From Pectinatus haikarae (GTDB taxonomy: Bacteria; Bacillota; Negativicutes; Selenomonadales; Selenomonadaceae), in the NCBI RefSeq assembly GCF_015732185.1, contig NZ_WIQM01000016.1, positions 186,001 to 250,000 on the forward strand: a stretch of DNA of 64,000 bases. The letters are read 5' to 3'. The position numbers and the translations under genes are program-made. Under the pieces are notes generated by a model. It searched no databases and was not told the DNA's origin. It saw only the letters and a program-made list of their open reading frames with translations. Shown in pieces: positions 25,088-32,878 of the stretch. Positions within the stretch are counted from its first letter, which is position 1, and each line of letters begins with the position of its first letter.

Positions 25088-26287
25088 TCACACCGGACTC
25101 TTTTCATCCTGCTCTTTTTTATATTTTTCAAGAAAAGCGTGAAATGGACTATTTTCAGGAATTTCAAATTGATTGGCTTCCTCTTCTGCTTCTCGTTCCA
25201 GAGCAGCTATTTGTTGCCGTTCTATCTCCGCCATTTTTTCTCGCATAGCAGCTTTCTTTTCCTCCTGAAGCTGTTTAAACGCAGCTGGAGCATCAACATA
25301 TCCTTCCCGCAACGCCATATGCAGCCAACCTGCAGGATTATTTATCTTCCCTTTTTGCAATGCCTTTTTCAAAAGTTCCCATTGCTGTTCAACTGCCTCA
25401 AGACCATATTCAGCAATAAATTTCTTTGCAGTAGCAAGCGTAATACCATAGCTTGGCATTACAAAAAGTAAGCTATCCAGTGAATCTTTTATGTTAACCA
25501 TATCTCCAACAACAGTTTCCTCATTCTTGTTTGTTGTTGTTTTTTCTGAGAATTCTCTGTTGTTATTCTCTGGTATTGGTGAGGACAGATTGTCCGATTC
25601 CATAGGGACAAAATGACCGGATGGATTTGGACAACTTGTCCCTATGAAACGGTCATTTTGGGTATTCTCCGCCAAAGGACCCGACAAGCCTTGAATTTCC
25701 TCATAAGGACAATTTGTCTCTATGGATTGGTCACCAACGGAAGCATCTCCCACAGTATCCGTGAGCCCTTGATTTTCCTCATGTGGACATTTTGTCCCTA
25801 TGGACTGGTCACCAACAGCAGCATCGCCCATAGTACCTGCGAACCCTTGATTTTCTTCATGTGGACATTTTGTCCCTATGGACTGGTCACTAACGGCAGC
25901 ATCAATTTCTCCTGATACATCTGGCTCTGATTCTTCATGATTTTCCGTTTCCGGCTCCTCCTTTTCTAGCCCTTCCAACGCAAGATAATCAATCGTGTAC
26001 CACTTTGTGCGATCATAGCCTTTTTGATTGTAGTTGCCGGAAATAACCAATTTTTGCTTCTCTAAGTTGGAAATCGTCCGCGATAAAGTCTTCTGCGACC
26101 AAAACGGAAATTGCTTTGACCAGTCCGCCATGGTGTTATACACCCATTGCCGACCATCGATAATATTTTTACTGCGGTCCACCCAATAATGCAGTTGCTG
26201 TATAAAAAGCGCTTCATTCAAGCCGATTTTTACTGCAAGGCTGGGCAGGCACATCAAAGGAACCTCATTGATCAATAATTTACTCAT
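25088..26287 (-). CDS. Replication-initiator-like winged-helix protein with internal repeats
   Basis: A 399-aa protein, ATG 26287 behind GGGAG. Residues 1-110 form a winged helix typical of plasmid/phage/ICE replication proteins of Firmicutes (GLNEALFIQQLHYWVDRSKN, WSQKTLSRTISNLEKQKLVI, RTKWYTIDYLALEGL). Residues of about 125-230 are a low-complexity acidic linker with three to four 26-aa repeats built on GDQSIGTKCPHEENQG. The C-terminal part has a DnaD-like stretch (FIAEYGLEAVEQQWELLKKA, NPAGWLHMALREGY) and a charged helix. It follows parA and parB on the same strand, as in a plasmid rep-par module. The repeats coincide with iteron-like DNA repeats, so the replication origin may lie inside the gene. 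Function is inferred from domain and context. Confidence 0.7.
   Translation of the reverse strand: MSKLLINEVPLMCLPSLAVKIGLNEALFIQQLHYWVDRSKNIIDGRQWVYNTMADWSKQFPFWSQKTLSRTISNLEKQKLVISGNYNQKGYDRTKWYTIDYLALEGLEKEEPETENHEESEPDVSGEIDAAVSDQSIGTKCPHEENQGFAGTMGDAAVGDQSIGTKCPHEENQGLTDTVGDASVGDQSIETNCPYEEIQGLSGPLAENTQNDRFIGTSCPNPSGHFVPMESDNLSSPIPENNNREFSEKTTTNKNEETVVGDMVNIKDSLDSLLFVMPSYGITLATAKKFIAEYGLEAVEQQWELLKKALQKGKINNPAGWLHMALREGYVDAPAAFKQLQEEKKAAMREKMAEIERQQIAALEREAEEEANQFEIPENSPFHAFLEKYKKEQDEKSPV
25583..25885. repeat. Iteron-like repeats (78-bp period) inside the rep-like gene
   Basis: GGACA-N3-TGTCC occurs at 25583-25595, 25629-25641, 25785-25797 and 25863-25875, with a degenerate copy at 25707-25719. 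The last four sites are spaced exactly 78 bp. From 25629 on, each runs into GTCCCTATGGAC or a variant (25638, 25716, 25794, 25872), and one inverted copy of TCCATAGGGAC lies at 25599-25609. The GTCC-N4-GGAC arms resemble the GTCC-N5-GGAC core of the dispersed palindromes. This is compatible with an origin of replication embedded in the initiator gene, as in RepA_N plasmids. Confidence 0.6.
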
Positions 26288-26314
26288 TTTCTTCTCTCTC
26301 CCAACTGCAGATCA

Positions 26315-27532
26315 TTAATTATTCATGGTATTTGCGACTTGAAAGTTTTTCGAATGCTCACAGGGCCGATCACAATCATCACAACATTCTTTGCATCGTT
26401 CCGGGCAATGAGATTCATCTAAATAAGCCAAGACACCTTTTATAACCTTGACACGTGCCTGCCACTCCTGACACTCTTCTTCTGTTTTATCAGCAGTTTC
26501 TACGGAAAGCCGTTGCTCAGCGTCTTTTAATTTCTCAACAATTTCTTTCTGAAACCAAATTTTTGCGGCAATATCTCTATCTGTCACTTCTTGCTTTTGC
26601 ACAGGTGGTACAGCCTCATCAGTAAAATTAGCACCGTCATTGCTTATATTTTTATCGGTATCATTTTTCTGCGTTTGGTCGAATAGTTTTGTCTGGCCCT
26701 CATCCTCTAATTCACATTCTGTCGGACGCTCTTTCACAACAGGAATAATGTCATTTTTAGGCATAACGATTTTTTTCTTTTCCTCTTTCACAGCCTGCAC
26801 CGTAATTTCTTCTCCCCGGTCCTTAATCGCCTCAACAGCAGAATTCTGCTGTTCTTCATCCATGCTTGCCAATTCTGCTGCAGCTGTAGCCGTAATATTC
26901 CCGGCATCAACCTCGGCCTTAACTTCATCTGAAACCTTCCGTATGGCTTCTTTACGCTGCAGAGAAGTTTCGGAAATACCAAGGATATTGGCAAAATAAG
27001 GGCGAAACTTACCATCAATATTTCCGGCTGCTTTCTGATAATCATAAAGCTTCTTGATGATTGGCTTAATAAGTGCAATTTCATCCGCTTCCTGCGAAGG
27101 TGTCAAATTCCTGCGCTGCCCTTTATTCGGAAATACGATATTCAGCGTTTCCATTTCATCGTCCGTTATGGCATCCTCAAAATCATTGATGATTTCTCGT
27201 GTAATGGTCGGAACCATCGGATTATCTATCAGTCCCTGCTCCAATCGATACAGCTGGGCCAAGCGGCGGCGATGACCGCTGGTAATCATAAATCGGCCAT
27301 CCTCCATCGTCTTTAAAATAATGGGCTCTATATTATGAGTAAGCTGGATCATCATCGCCAGTTCTTCAATATTATCCAAACTATACTTTTCATTTTTAGG
27401 ATTCGGCACCAATTCATGAACGTCTCGCATGATGATTTCTTCCGTAGTGTTAAGTTCCTTACCGCTGCCCTGTCCTGGCTGAGAATTTTTATTTAAAAGC
27501 TTGGCAATTAAGCTTGCTGACTGTTTTTTCAT
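26315..27532 (-). CDS. parB: ParB/Spo0J-family partition protein
   Basis: A 405-aa protein with a ParB nuclease-like N-domain (HELVPNPKNEKYSLDNIEELA, IEPIILKTMEDGRFMITSGH, RRRLAQLYRL) and a central HTH region (LGISETSLQRKEAIRKVSDE). The typical GERR box is represented by SGHRRR. The C-terminal region is long and acidic and ends in a Cys-rich tail (CPERCKECCDDCDRPCEH) that could hold a metal and is not usual for chromosomal ParB. The start is 4 bp after the parA stop, with GGGGGA inside parA as ribosome binding site, so parA-parB are coupled. It should bind parS-like sites; the dispersed palindromes are candidates. Confidence 0.85.
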   Translation of the reverse strand: MKKQSASLIAKLLNKNSQPGQGSGKELNTTEEIIMRDVHELVPNPKNEKYSLDNIEELAMMIQLTHNIEPIILKTMEDGRFMITSGHRRRLAQLYRLEQGLIDNPMVPTITREIINDFEDAITDDEMETLNIVFPNKGQRRNLTPSQEADEIALIKPIIKKLYDYQKAAGNIDGKFRPYFANILGISETSLQRKEAIRKVSDEVKAEVDAGNITATAAAELASMDEEQQNSAVEAIKDRGEEITVQAVKEEKKKIVMPKNDIIPVVKERPTECELEDEGQTKLFDQTQKNDTDKNISNDGANFTDEAVPPVQKQEVTDRDIAAKIWFQKEIVEKLKDAEQRLSVETADKTEEECQEWQARVKVIKGVLAYLDESHCPERCKECCDDCDRPCEHSKNFQVANTMNN

Positions 27533-27536
27533 GATT

Positions 27537-28286
27537 TCATTCCCCCGCTAAAAGTTCTTTGAAAAACTGTACAAGATCCCGTGCAAAGCCACAATTAGGC
27601 GAATACTCAAAAATAGATTTTCTTTCTTCTGCCGATGCTTCCAGCTTATCTTTTGTGTAACGAATTCTGGTCCGAAATAAGGGAAACTGACTTCCTAATA
27701 ACTCAATGCAACGAAACCCATGCGGGGTAGAAGAAAATTTATTGAGAAGACAGCCACGAAACTGCAGTGCAGGATTATATTCCTTAATTGCTTCGATATA
27801 GTCAGCCATCTGTGAAACGCCGCGAATCCCATAAATATCCGGTGTCGTCACAATGATGACTTCATCACTGGCTACCAAGGCATTGATAACGGAGGCATTA
27901 ATTGTTGGAGGGTTATCGATAAGACATACATCATAATTTGCAGCAACCTTTTCTAAGGATTCTTTTAAAATGGTCTGCTGCACAATCTCTTCATCTTTTA
28001 TGACAGCCACATTGGCATCCAATAGAGCAGCACCACTGGCAACAATGTCAATGTTCGAATACCGTGTAGGCTGGATAACCTCCTGAATATCCGCTTTACC
28101 TAGCAGGATATCTGCTAACGATCTTTTCGGATCTGCGTCAAAGAACTGCGAATCATTGCCCTGATCGTCATTATCTATAACCAGTACTCTTAAATCGCAG
28201 CTTTCTGCTATGGCATACGCCATATTAACGGTAATCGTTGTTTTGCCAACGCCGCCTTTTTTGTTGATGAACGAAAATGTTTTCAT
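27537..28286 (-). CDS. parA: ParA/Soj-family partition ATPase
   Basis: A 249-aa ParA ATPase with the deviant Walker A KKGGVGKTTITVNMAYA at residues 9-25, Walker A' VLVIDNDDQGNDSQF, and Walker B VCLIDNPPTINASVINALVA. There is no N-terminal HTH, so it is a short, type Ib/Soj-like ParA. ATG 28286 follows AAAGGA. It is the first gene of the par-rep operon (parA, parB, rep-like). Together with ParB it would partition the extrachromosomal or excised form of this element. Confidence 0.9.
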   Translation of the reverse strand: MKTFSFINKKGGVGKTTITVNMAYAIAESCDLRVLVIDNDDQGNDSQFFDADPKRSLADILLGKADIQEVIQPTRYSNIDIVASGAALLDANVAVIKDEEIVQQTILKESLEKVAANYDVCLIDNPPTINASVINALVASDEVIIVTTPDIYGIRGVSQMADYIEAIKEYNPALQFRGCLLNKFSSTPHGFRCIELLGSQFPLFRTRIRYTKDKLEASAEERKSIFEYSPNCGFARDLVQFFKELLAGE

Positions 28287-28340
28287 AAATTTTCAAGTCC
28301 TTTCGCTTAACTTTTCTATACAAATCAAGCGAAAATCTGC

Positions 28341-28424
28341 TATAATGAATCTTAGAGAACGAGATTTGTTTATAACAAATTTTCACCAGAGCACTATCAG
28401 TTAGCCGCTGATAGTGCTTTTTTC
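28341..28424 (+). ncRNA. Putative small RNA divergent from parA
   Basis: On the plus strand TGCTATAAT (extended -10, 28339-28346) is followed about 45 nt later by a strong terminator: AGCACTATCAG (28390-28400) pairs with CTGATAGTGCT (28408-28418) and runs into TTTTTT. The predicted transcript, roughly 28352-28424, is about 70 nt. It contains a small hairpin (ATTTG..CAAAT) and the terminator stem. No plus-strand protein gene ends here: a 19-codon frame starts inside the -10 box and cannot be translated from this promoter. Short divergent RNAs upstream of par/rep operons often control plasmid copy number. Role inferred. Confidence 0.5.
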
Positions 28425-28435
28425 ATACCCAACTT

Positions 28436-28873
28436 TCATCTGCTCTTAATTCTTACTAAAGCACCTTCCAGTTTCATATCCGGACGTGCCGTAAAGTAAT
28501 AATCGCCCCTATATTCGATAGACGTTGGAAGCCAAGTCATCCATTCTTCTTCATCTGAGAAATATGGTGCATAAACTTCACAACCACTACCACACGTAAA
28601 TTCAATGTCTGTGCCTTCTATTTCGAACCTACCAGCTGAATTTCGGGCTAAGCGCCCTGTTTTACCTATGTCCGCATACATGCGCTTCAAACGCCAGTCA
28701 CTTTCATCGAATGCGTTACTACCTAACCCCAATAAGTGTTTTACATAGGATCTCTCTTCTTCTGTTGCTTTTTCTGGATTGAATTCGTTCTGAATCCATG
28801 CCAAATCATCAACAAGTTCCCGAATTATTGGAGTAGCCTTTCTAAATCGTTCAATCATACCTTGTTTTAACAT
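28436..28873 (-). CDS. DUF5348-like hypothetical protein
   Basis: ATG 28873 (MLKQGMIERFRK) sits 7 nt after AGGAGG, giving 145 aa; an ATG at 28891 would place the ribosome binding site inside the gene. The N-terminal half is helical (PIIRELVDDLAWIQNEF). The C-terminal half is beta-rich (GRFEIEGTDIEFTCGSGCEV, EYRGDYYFTARPDMKLEGAL), resembling DUF5348 proteins that are frequent on Firmicutes plasmids and ICEs. No function is known. The IS remnant begins 31 bp upstream of its start codon, so its native promoter region may have been replaced. Confidence 0.5.
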   Translation of the reverse strand: MLKQGMIERFRKATPIIRELVDDLAWIQNEFNPEKATEEERSYVKHLLGLGSNAFDESDWRLKRMYADIGKTGRLARNSAGRFEIEGTDIEFTCGSGCEVYAPYFSDEEEWMTWLPTSIEYRGDYYFTARPDMKLEGALVRIKSR

Positions 28874-28903
28874 TTTCTGTTCCTCCTTCATTAAAAATGC
28901 GTT

Positions 28904-29374
28904 TTGTTAACTTAAATGAAAATTGAGGCACCGAACCTTTCAATGGTACAATGTTTCTGCTAGAAAACACACCAATCGAAAGGACGATGCCTCATGCAGA
29001 AAATTATACCGATTGTATGCCCTAAATGCAACAATAATCACCATTTTCATAAGTTTGGCAAAGATAAATTCGGTAATCAAAAATATCGCTGCCTTGCTTG
29101 TAAACATCAATTTGCACCAGATGCTCTCCCCAGGGTCAGAGGTAAAAAGTATCCTCCTTGCCCTATGTGTGGAAAATCGTCTTTCTTGCATCACGATTAT
29201 CGTGATTATTCTAACTTTCGTTGCTCTGATAAAAAATGTAATCATTCATTTTTTCAACCAAAATCAACTGCTACTTTGCCACCTTCTGTTTCTAAACTTT
29301 TTGGTAAATCCGATTTATCACGCATGCGTCATCCAGTTCATTTAATCATCACTGTTTTAACTCTTTTTTTCGTA
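28904..29374 (+). mobile_element. 5' remnant of an IS6-like element
   Basis: The segment starts with TTTTGTTAACTTAAATGAAA, similar to the left end of the complete element that follows (TATTGTAAAGTTAAATGAAA). It contains about 128 codons of a transposase, then stops exactly where the second element begins at about 29375. No right half is seen beyond the second element, so it was truncated when the second element arrived or by a deletion. Confidence 0.65.
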
Positions 29375-29380
29375 TTGTAA
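28994..29380 (+). pseudogene. Truncated IS6-like transposase (zinc-ribbon part only)
   Basis: ATG 28994 follows GAAAGGA. The 128 residues parallel the N-terminus of the complete transposase at 29469: CPKCNNNHHFHKFGKDKFGN, QKYRCLACKHQF, PPCPMCGKSSFLHHDY, CSDKKCNHSFF, and MRHPVHLIITVLTLFF aligned with MRYPMHVILTALSMFY. The DDE catalytic domain is missing because the frame ends in sequence belonging to the next element. It is therefore non-functional as a transposase. The two differ clearly in sequence, so they are related elements, not a tandem duplication. Confidence 0.75.
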
Positions 29381-30557
29381 AGTTAAATGAAAGTTGAGGA
29401 CTCGTCAGCCCTTCTGGTACAATAGTTTTATCACAAACACTGTACCTCCCGAAAGGAGACGAGTCCTCATGACAAAATCATATCAGATTTGCTGTCCAAA
29501 ATGCAACAATCATCAAAACTTTTATCGTTATGGCAAAGATAAAGATGGAAATCAAAAATATCTTTGCCGTGTATGCGGGCATCAATTTGTACCATATGCC
29601 AATACAACCGGCAAATCAGGAAGGCCACGCATACGTTCTTACCCAATTTGCCCTATCTGCGGGAAGGCCATGTTTCTTCATCATGAACACAAATATTATT
29701 CAAACTACCAATGTGGTGACAAGAAATGCGGTCATTCCCTTTTTGTCCCAAAACAAGCTGCTATTACAGCACCTTCCATGTCGAAATTGTCAGGAAAAAC
29801 CAATTTCAAGCGAATGCGTTATCCTATGCATGTTATTCTGACGGCATTGTCAATGTTTTATTTAGGCAAGAATTCTTTCCGTAATATTGCTCTTATTATG
29901 CGTACGGTCATGAATATTCAGCTTTCTCACACCACCATCAGCAACTGGTGTACGAAATTTGCCCCTTTGTTTCACAACATTGCACTTGAATTGATACCAA
30001 CGCTCAATTTCGACTCCGATGAATGGCACGCGGACGAAACCGTGGTGAAAATCCGTGGCATGAAATATTATCTTTGGTTAATTGTGGACAGCGAAACACG
30101 TTTTGTCCTCGGCTTTCATCTTTCCAAACACCGGGATAGTCCTCAGGCTTTTTCCCTGCTTAATTCCGTTAAGCACCTTGGCAAACCCAGAGCCATTGTA
30201 ACCGACCGTTACAGTGCCTACAAAGTTCCTGTAAAAGCAGTGCTGAACGTCAAACATATCCGTGTCCACAGCTTCAGTGACGATATCACCAACAACCTGA
30301 TTGAATGCTTTAACAAGCAGTTCAAAGCATGGTATAAAACCAAACAGGGATTTTCTTCTTTCAATTCCGCCAACAACCTTATTGCGGTTTTTCTCTTTTT
30401 TTACAATTTTGTCCGTCCTCATTCCGCTCTTAACAGTTTGACTCCGGCACAAGTTGCAGGGCTCAATCTTTCTGCCAGAAGTAAACACAAGCTTTTGTTC
30501 GTTGCTTGAAGTATTTGGCTGTTTCTGTTTGTTAATCTTTCATGTTTACTTTACAAA
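29375..30557 (+). mobile_element. IS6-like insertion sequence, complete
   Basis: About 1.18 kb. The left end reads TTGTAAAGTTAAATGAAAG (from 29375) and the inverted right end reads TTGTAAAGTAAACATGAAAG (complement, ending about 30556). One intact transposase gene lies inside. No target duplication is visible, as expected if it landed in an older related element. It marks the boundary between the accessory DNA and the chromosomal genes that start at 30790. Confidence 0.75.
29469..30509 (+). CDS. IS6/IS240-like DDE transposase with N-terminal zinc ribbons
   Basis: A 346-aa protein with ATG 29469 behind AAAGGAG. Residues 1-95 carry Cys pairs of two zinc ribbons (CCPKCNN.., CRVCGHQF, CPICGKAMF, CGDKKCGHS). 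The catalytic domain has DEWHADETVVKIRGMKYYLW (first Asp), IVTDRYSAYK (second Asp) and NNLIECFNKQFKAWYKTKQG (Glu), the DDE triad with IS6-family spacing. It ends in NFVRPHSALNSLTPAQVAG. It is complete and looks functional. Confidence 0.8.
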   Translation: MTKSYQICCPKCNNHQNFYRYGKDKDGNQKYLCRVCGHQFVPYANTTGKSGRPRIRSYPICPICGKAMFLHHEHKYYSNYQCGDKKCGHSLFVPKQAAITAPSMSKLSGKTNFKRMRYPMHVILTALSMFYLGKNSFRNIALIMRTVMNIQLSHTTISNWCTKFAPLFHNIALELIPTLNFDSDEWHADETVVKIRGMKYYLWLIVDSETRFVLGFHLSKHRDSPQAFSLLNSVKHLGKPRAIVTDRYSAYKVPVKAVLNVKHIRVHSFSDDITNNLIECFNKQFKAWYKTKQGFSSFNSANNLIAVFLFFYNFVRPHSALNSLTPAQVAGLNLSARSKHKLLFVA

Positions 30558-30564
30558 GCCCAAA

Positions 30565-30598
30565 TAAAAAAGACGCCCAATACGAATATTGAACGTCT
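30565..30598 (-). terminator. Rho-independent terminator downstream of rlmD
   Basis: On the minus strand AGACGTTCAATA pairs with TATTGGGCGTCT (two internal mismatches) around TTCG and runs into TTTTTTAT. It lies 192 bp after the rlmD stop and just outside the IS6-like element. The 190 bp between contain no gene. Confidence 0.6.
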
Positions 30599-30789
30599 AA
30601 TAATAAACTCATTATTTTATTGTAGAATCAAATTATCTTGACTGACAAAATAGCAATTTCTTGTGTCTACTCATACTAGGTTGATAACTACCGAGACATT
30701 GATGTAGTCCTTAACTACCTTTTTGCGCTCAAAACCATCTTTTTTTACAAAGATGCAATGGCGGTAGAAGTAGCGGAAATTAAGGATTT

Positions 30790-32160
30790 CTACATAGTAC
30801 GGCGTTGTATCAACGCTACAGCCTCCACGTGCGAAGTCATAGGGAACATATCCACCGGCTGAATCTGCTCCGCCCCATAACCGAGCCCGTTCAGTATTGC
30901 AATATCACGGGCCAATGATGCCGGATTGCAAGAAACGTACACTATATGTTTTGGACGCATATCAGCAAATGTTTTGAGCACAGTCGGCGTACAGCCTGCA
31001 CGTGGCGGATCAACTACCACCACATCGGCGCGAACGCCCTGTTTATAGAGCTGCGGCATTACAATGGTCGCGTCGCCAACAATAAATTCAGCATTCTTTA
31101 CATGATTATCGCGGGCATTCTTCTGCGCATCAATAACGGCTGGCTTAACTATCTCAATACCATATACTTTTCTGGCTTTTTGAGCCAGAAAAAGTGTTAT
31201 TGTACCTGTCCCGCAGTATGCATCAATAACAGTTTCTCTGCCCGTAAGATTTGCATATTCCAATGCCTTTCTATATAAAATTTCAGCCTGATCAGTATTG
31301 ATTTGAAAGAAAGAACGAGGCGATATATGAAAGGAGAGCATGCCCAATGTATCTTTTATAGTAGGTTTCCCCCACAAGAGGTTAGTTTCCCGCCCCATAA
31401 TTACATTGTTACGATAAGTCTGCACATTTTGCTGAACACTGACAAGCTTCGGCAGCTTTTGCCGCAGAAGACTTACAAATTCCTTACTGCGACGCAATTC
31501 TTTTGTTGCTGTCACAAGCACAAGCATGCACTCTCCGCCCCTACCAACACGCCCGACTACATGACGCAGCATTCCCATATGACGGTCTTCATCGTATACA
31601 CTGATCCCAAGTTTTTGTACAATATCACGGACTGCATTAATAATATCATTGTTCAATTCTTTTTGAATATAACAATTTTCCGTATTTATTATCTGATGAC
31701 TGCCTTGTGCAAAGCAGCCAATAATTATCTTTTTTTTATCTCTGCCGACTGGGAATTGCATTTTATTACGATAATTCCAAGGATTTTGTGCTCCAAGTGT
31801 GGGATGGACAGTTAAATTCTTCTGACCGCCGATTCTTTCGACAGCATCCGTCACCTGCTGCTGTTTTATTTTTAATTGAGTTTCATAAGCAAGATGCTGC
31901 AGCTGACAGCCGCCGCATTCGTAGTAAAGCCCACAGCGTGGCGTCACTCGCTGCGGGCTGGCTGCTGTGATATGGACTATCCTGCCGATAGCATAATTTT
32001 TCTTTATTGTATGAACAACTATTTCTGCCTGTTCGCCCGCCAATGAATAAGGGACAAATACAGTAAAACCATCAATGCGCCCCACACCTTCGCCATTGCT
32101 GCCAAGGCCTGTGATATTGATCGTATATTTAGCATCTTTTTTTATTGGTACAGATTTCAT
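30790..32160 (-). CDS. rlmD: 23S rRNA (uracil-C5)-methyltransferase, RlmD/RumA family
   Basis: A 456-aa protein with an N-terminal TRAM RNA-binding domain (residues 1-65, GLGSNGEGVGRIDGFTVFVP), a Cys cluster CGLYYECGGCQLQHL for an iron-sulfur cluster (residues 77-91), and a SAM-binding methyltransferase domain (DAYCGTGTITLFLAQKARKV, VVVDPPRAGC). The catalytic loop is YVSCNPASLARDI, with the nucleophilic Cys. It uses SAM to methylate a uracil of 23S rRNA; RlmD versus RlmCD specificity cannot be told from sequence alone. It is the first chromosomal gene beside the mobile region. Confidence 0.88.
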   Translation of the reverse strand: MKSVPIKKDAKYTINITGLGSNGEGVGRIDGFTVFVPYSLAGEQAEIVVHTIKKNYAIGRIVHITAASPQRVTPRCGLYYECGGCQLQHLAYETQLKIKQQQVTDAVERIGGQKNLTVHPTLGAQNPWNYRNKMQFPVGRDKKKIIIGCFAQGSHQIINTENCYIQKELNNDIINAVRDIVQKLGISVYDEDRHMGMLRHVVGRVGRGGECMLVLVTATKELRRSKEFVSLLRQKLPKLVSVQQNVQTYRNNVIMGRETNLLWGKPTIKDTLGMLSFHISPRSFFQINTDQAEILYRKALEYANLTGRETVIDAYCGTGTITLFLAQKARKVYGIEIVKPAVIDAQKNARDNHVKNAEFIVGDATIVMPQLYKQGVRADVVVVDPPRAGCTPTVLKTFADMRPKHIVYVSCNPASLARDIAILNGLGYGAEQIQPVDMFPMTSHVEAVALIQRRTM

Positions 32161-32189
32161 TATATTGATAAAGCTCCATTTATAAAATA

Positions 32190-32852
32190 TTATTTTTCAA
32201 CAAATATAACCTTGCGGAAAAGATCAGAAGGATGTTCTAATAAAAGTGCAGCTCCATTTGCCACAAGTTCTTCTTTAGCACGAAATCCCCACAAAACTCC
32301 TACAGGCAGCATCCCTGCATTTACGGCAGTTTGCATATCAACTGAAGAATCACCTATATACACAATTTCCTGAGGTTTCAACGCCATATTTTCGGCGATA
32401 ATAAAAACTTTTTGCGGATCAGGTTTACGTTTAAAACCTGGAAGATCCCCTATAATTTTCTGAAAAGTATTTCTGGCAAATAAGGTTGCGATAATTTTTT
32501 TTGCAGCCTCATCATGCTTATTGGTACAAACTGCAAGCGGAATATTTTTTTTCTTAAGATCTTCCAACATGTTTATTATACCTTCATAGGGTGCGGTTTT
32601 ATCCAGCTGATGTGATTTATACACCGTTTTAAATCTTGCCAATACTTCTTCGCGGATTTTTTCAGATATATTGGCAGGCAGTGCGCGCTCTATGAGCATT
32701 CCTATGCCGTTGCCAACCATGATGCGATATTTATCCACAGGATGTGCAGGATAGCCATATTCCTTCAACACCACATTGACACTATCCGCCAGATCATTCA
32801 AAGAATTTACCAATGTACCATCAAGATCAAAGATGACAGCTTTGTATTCCAT
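32190..32852 (-). CDS. gph: HAD hydrolase, phosphoglycolate phosphatase type
   Basis: ATG 32852 (MEYKAVIFDLDGTLVNS) has AGAGG about 9 nt upstream; an ATG two codons earlier is too close to it. The 220-aa protein has HAD motif I DLDGTLVNS, motif II VCTNK, the Lys of motif III (KRKPDP) and motif IV YIGDSSVDMQTAVNAG. The alpha-helical cap after motif I is of the Gph/PGP type. It most likely dephosphorylates 2-phosphoglycolate formed from DNA repair, though substrate range in this group is broad. It is 29 bp before rlmD on the same strand and probably cotranscribed. Confidence 0.8.
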   Translation of the reverse strand: MEYKAVIFDLDGTLVNSLNDLADSVNVVLKEYGYPAHPVDKYRIMVGNGIGMLIERALPANISEKIREEVLARFKTVYKSHQLDKTAPYEGIINMLEDLKKKNIPLAVCTNKHDEAAKKIIATLFARNTFQKIIGDLPGFKRKPDPQKVFIIAENMALKPQEIVYIGDSSVDMQTAVNAGMLPVGVLWGFRAKEELVANGAALLLEHPSDLFRKVIFVEK

Positions 32853-32878
32853 ATACATATACCTCTATCCTTCATAAA

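Noticed and set aside
24791-25471. A 226-codon open frame on the plus strand opposite the rep-like gene end.
   Set aside because: It is antisense to the rep-like gene and paralogue 2, has no ribosome binding site, and its product is a low-complexity Phe/Ser-rich sequence typical of a shadow frame.
25583-25885. The regular 78-bp repeats could be taken for a CRISPR array.
   Set aside because: They are part of an open reading frame in phase, repeat and spacer are not distinguishable, and no cas genes are nearby.
28347-28404. A 19-codon peptide starting inside the small-RNA locus.
   Set aside because: Its ATG overlaps the -10 hexamer, so the transcript would start after it, and there is no ribosome binding site.
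30599-30789. A possible att site or tRNA fragment at the chromosome border.
   Set aside because: No tRNA-like cloverleaf or repeated core could be recognised, and the other end of the element is outside the window.
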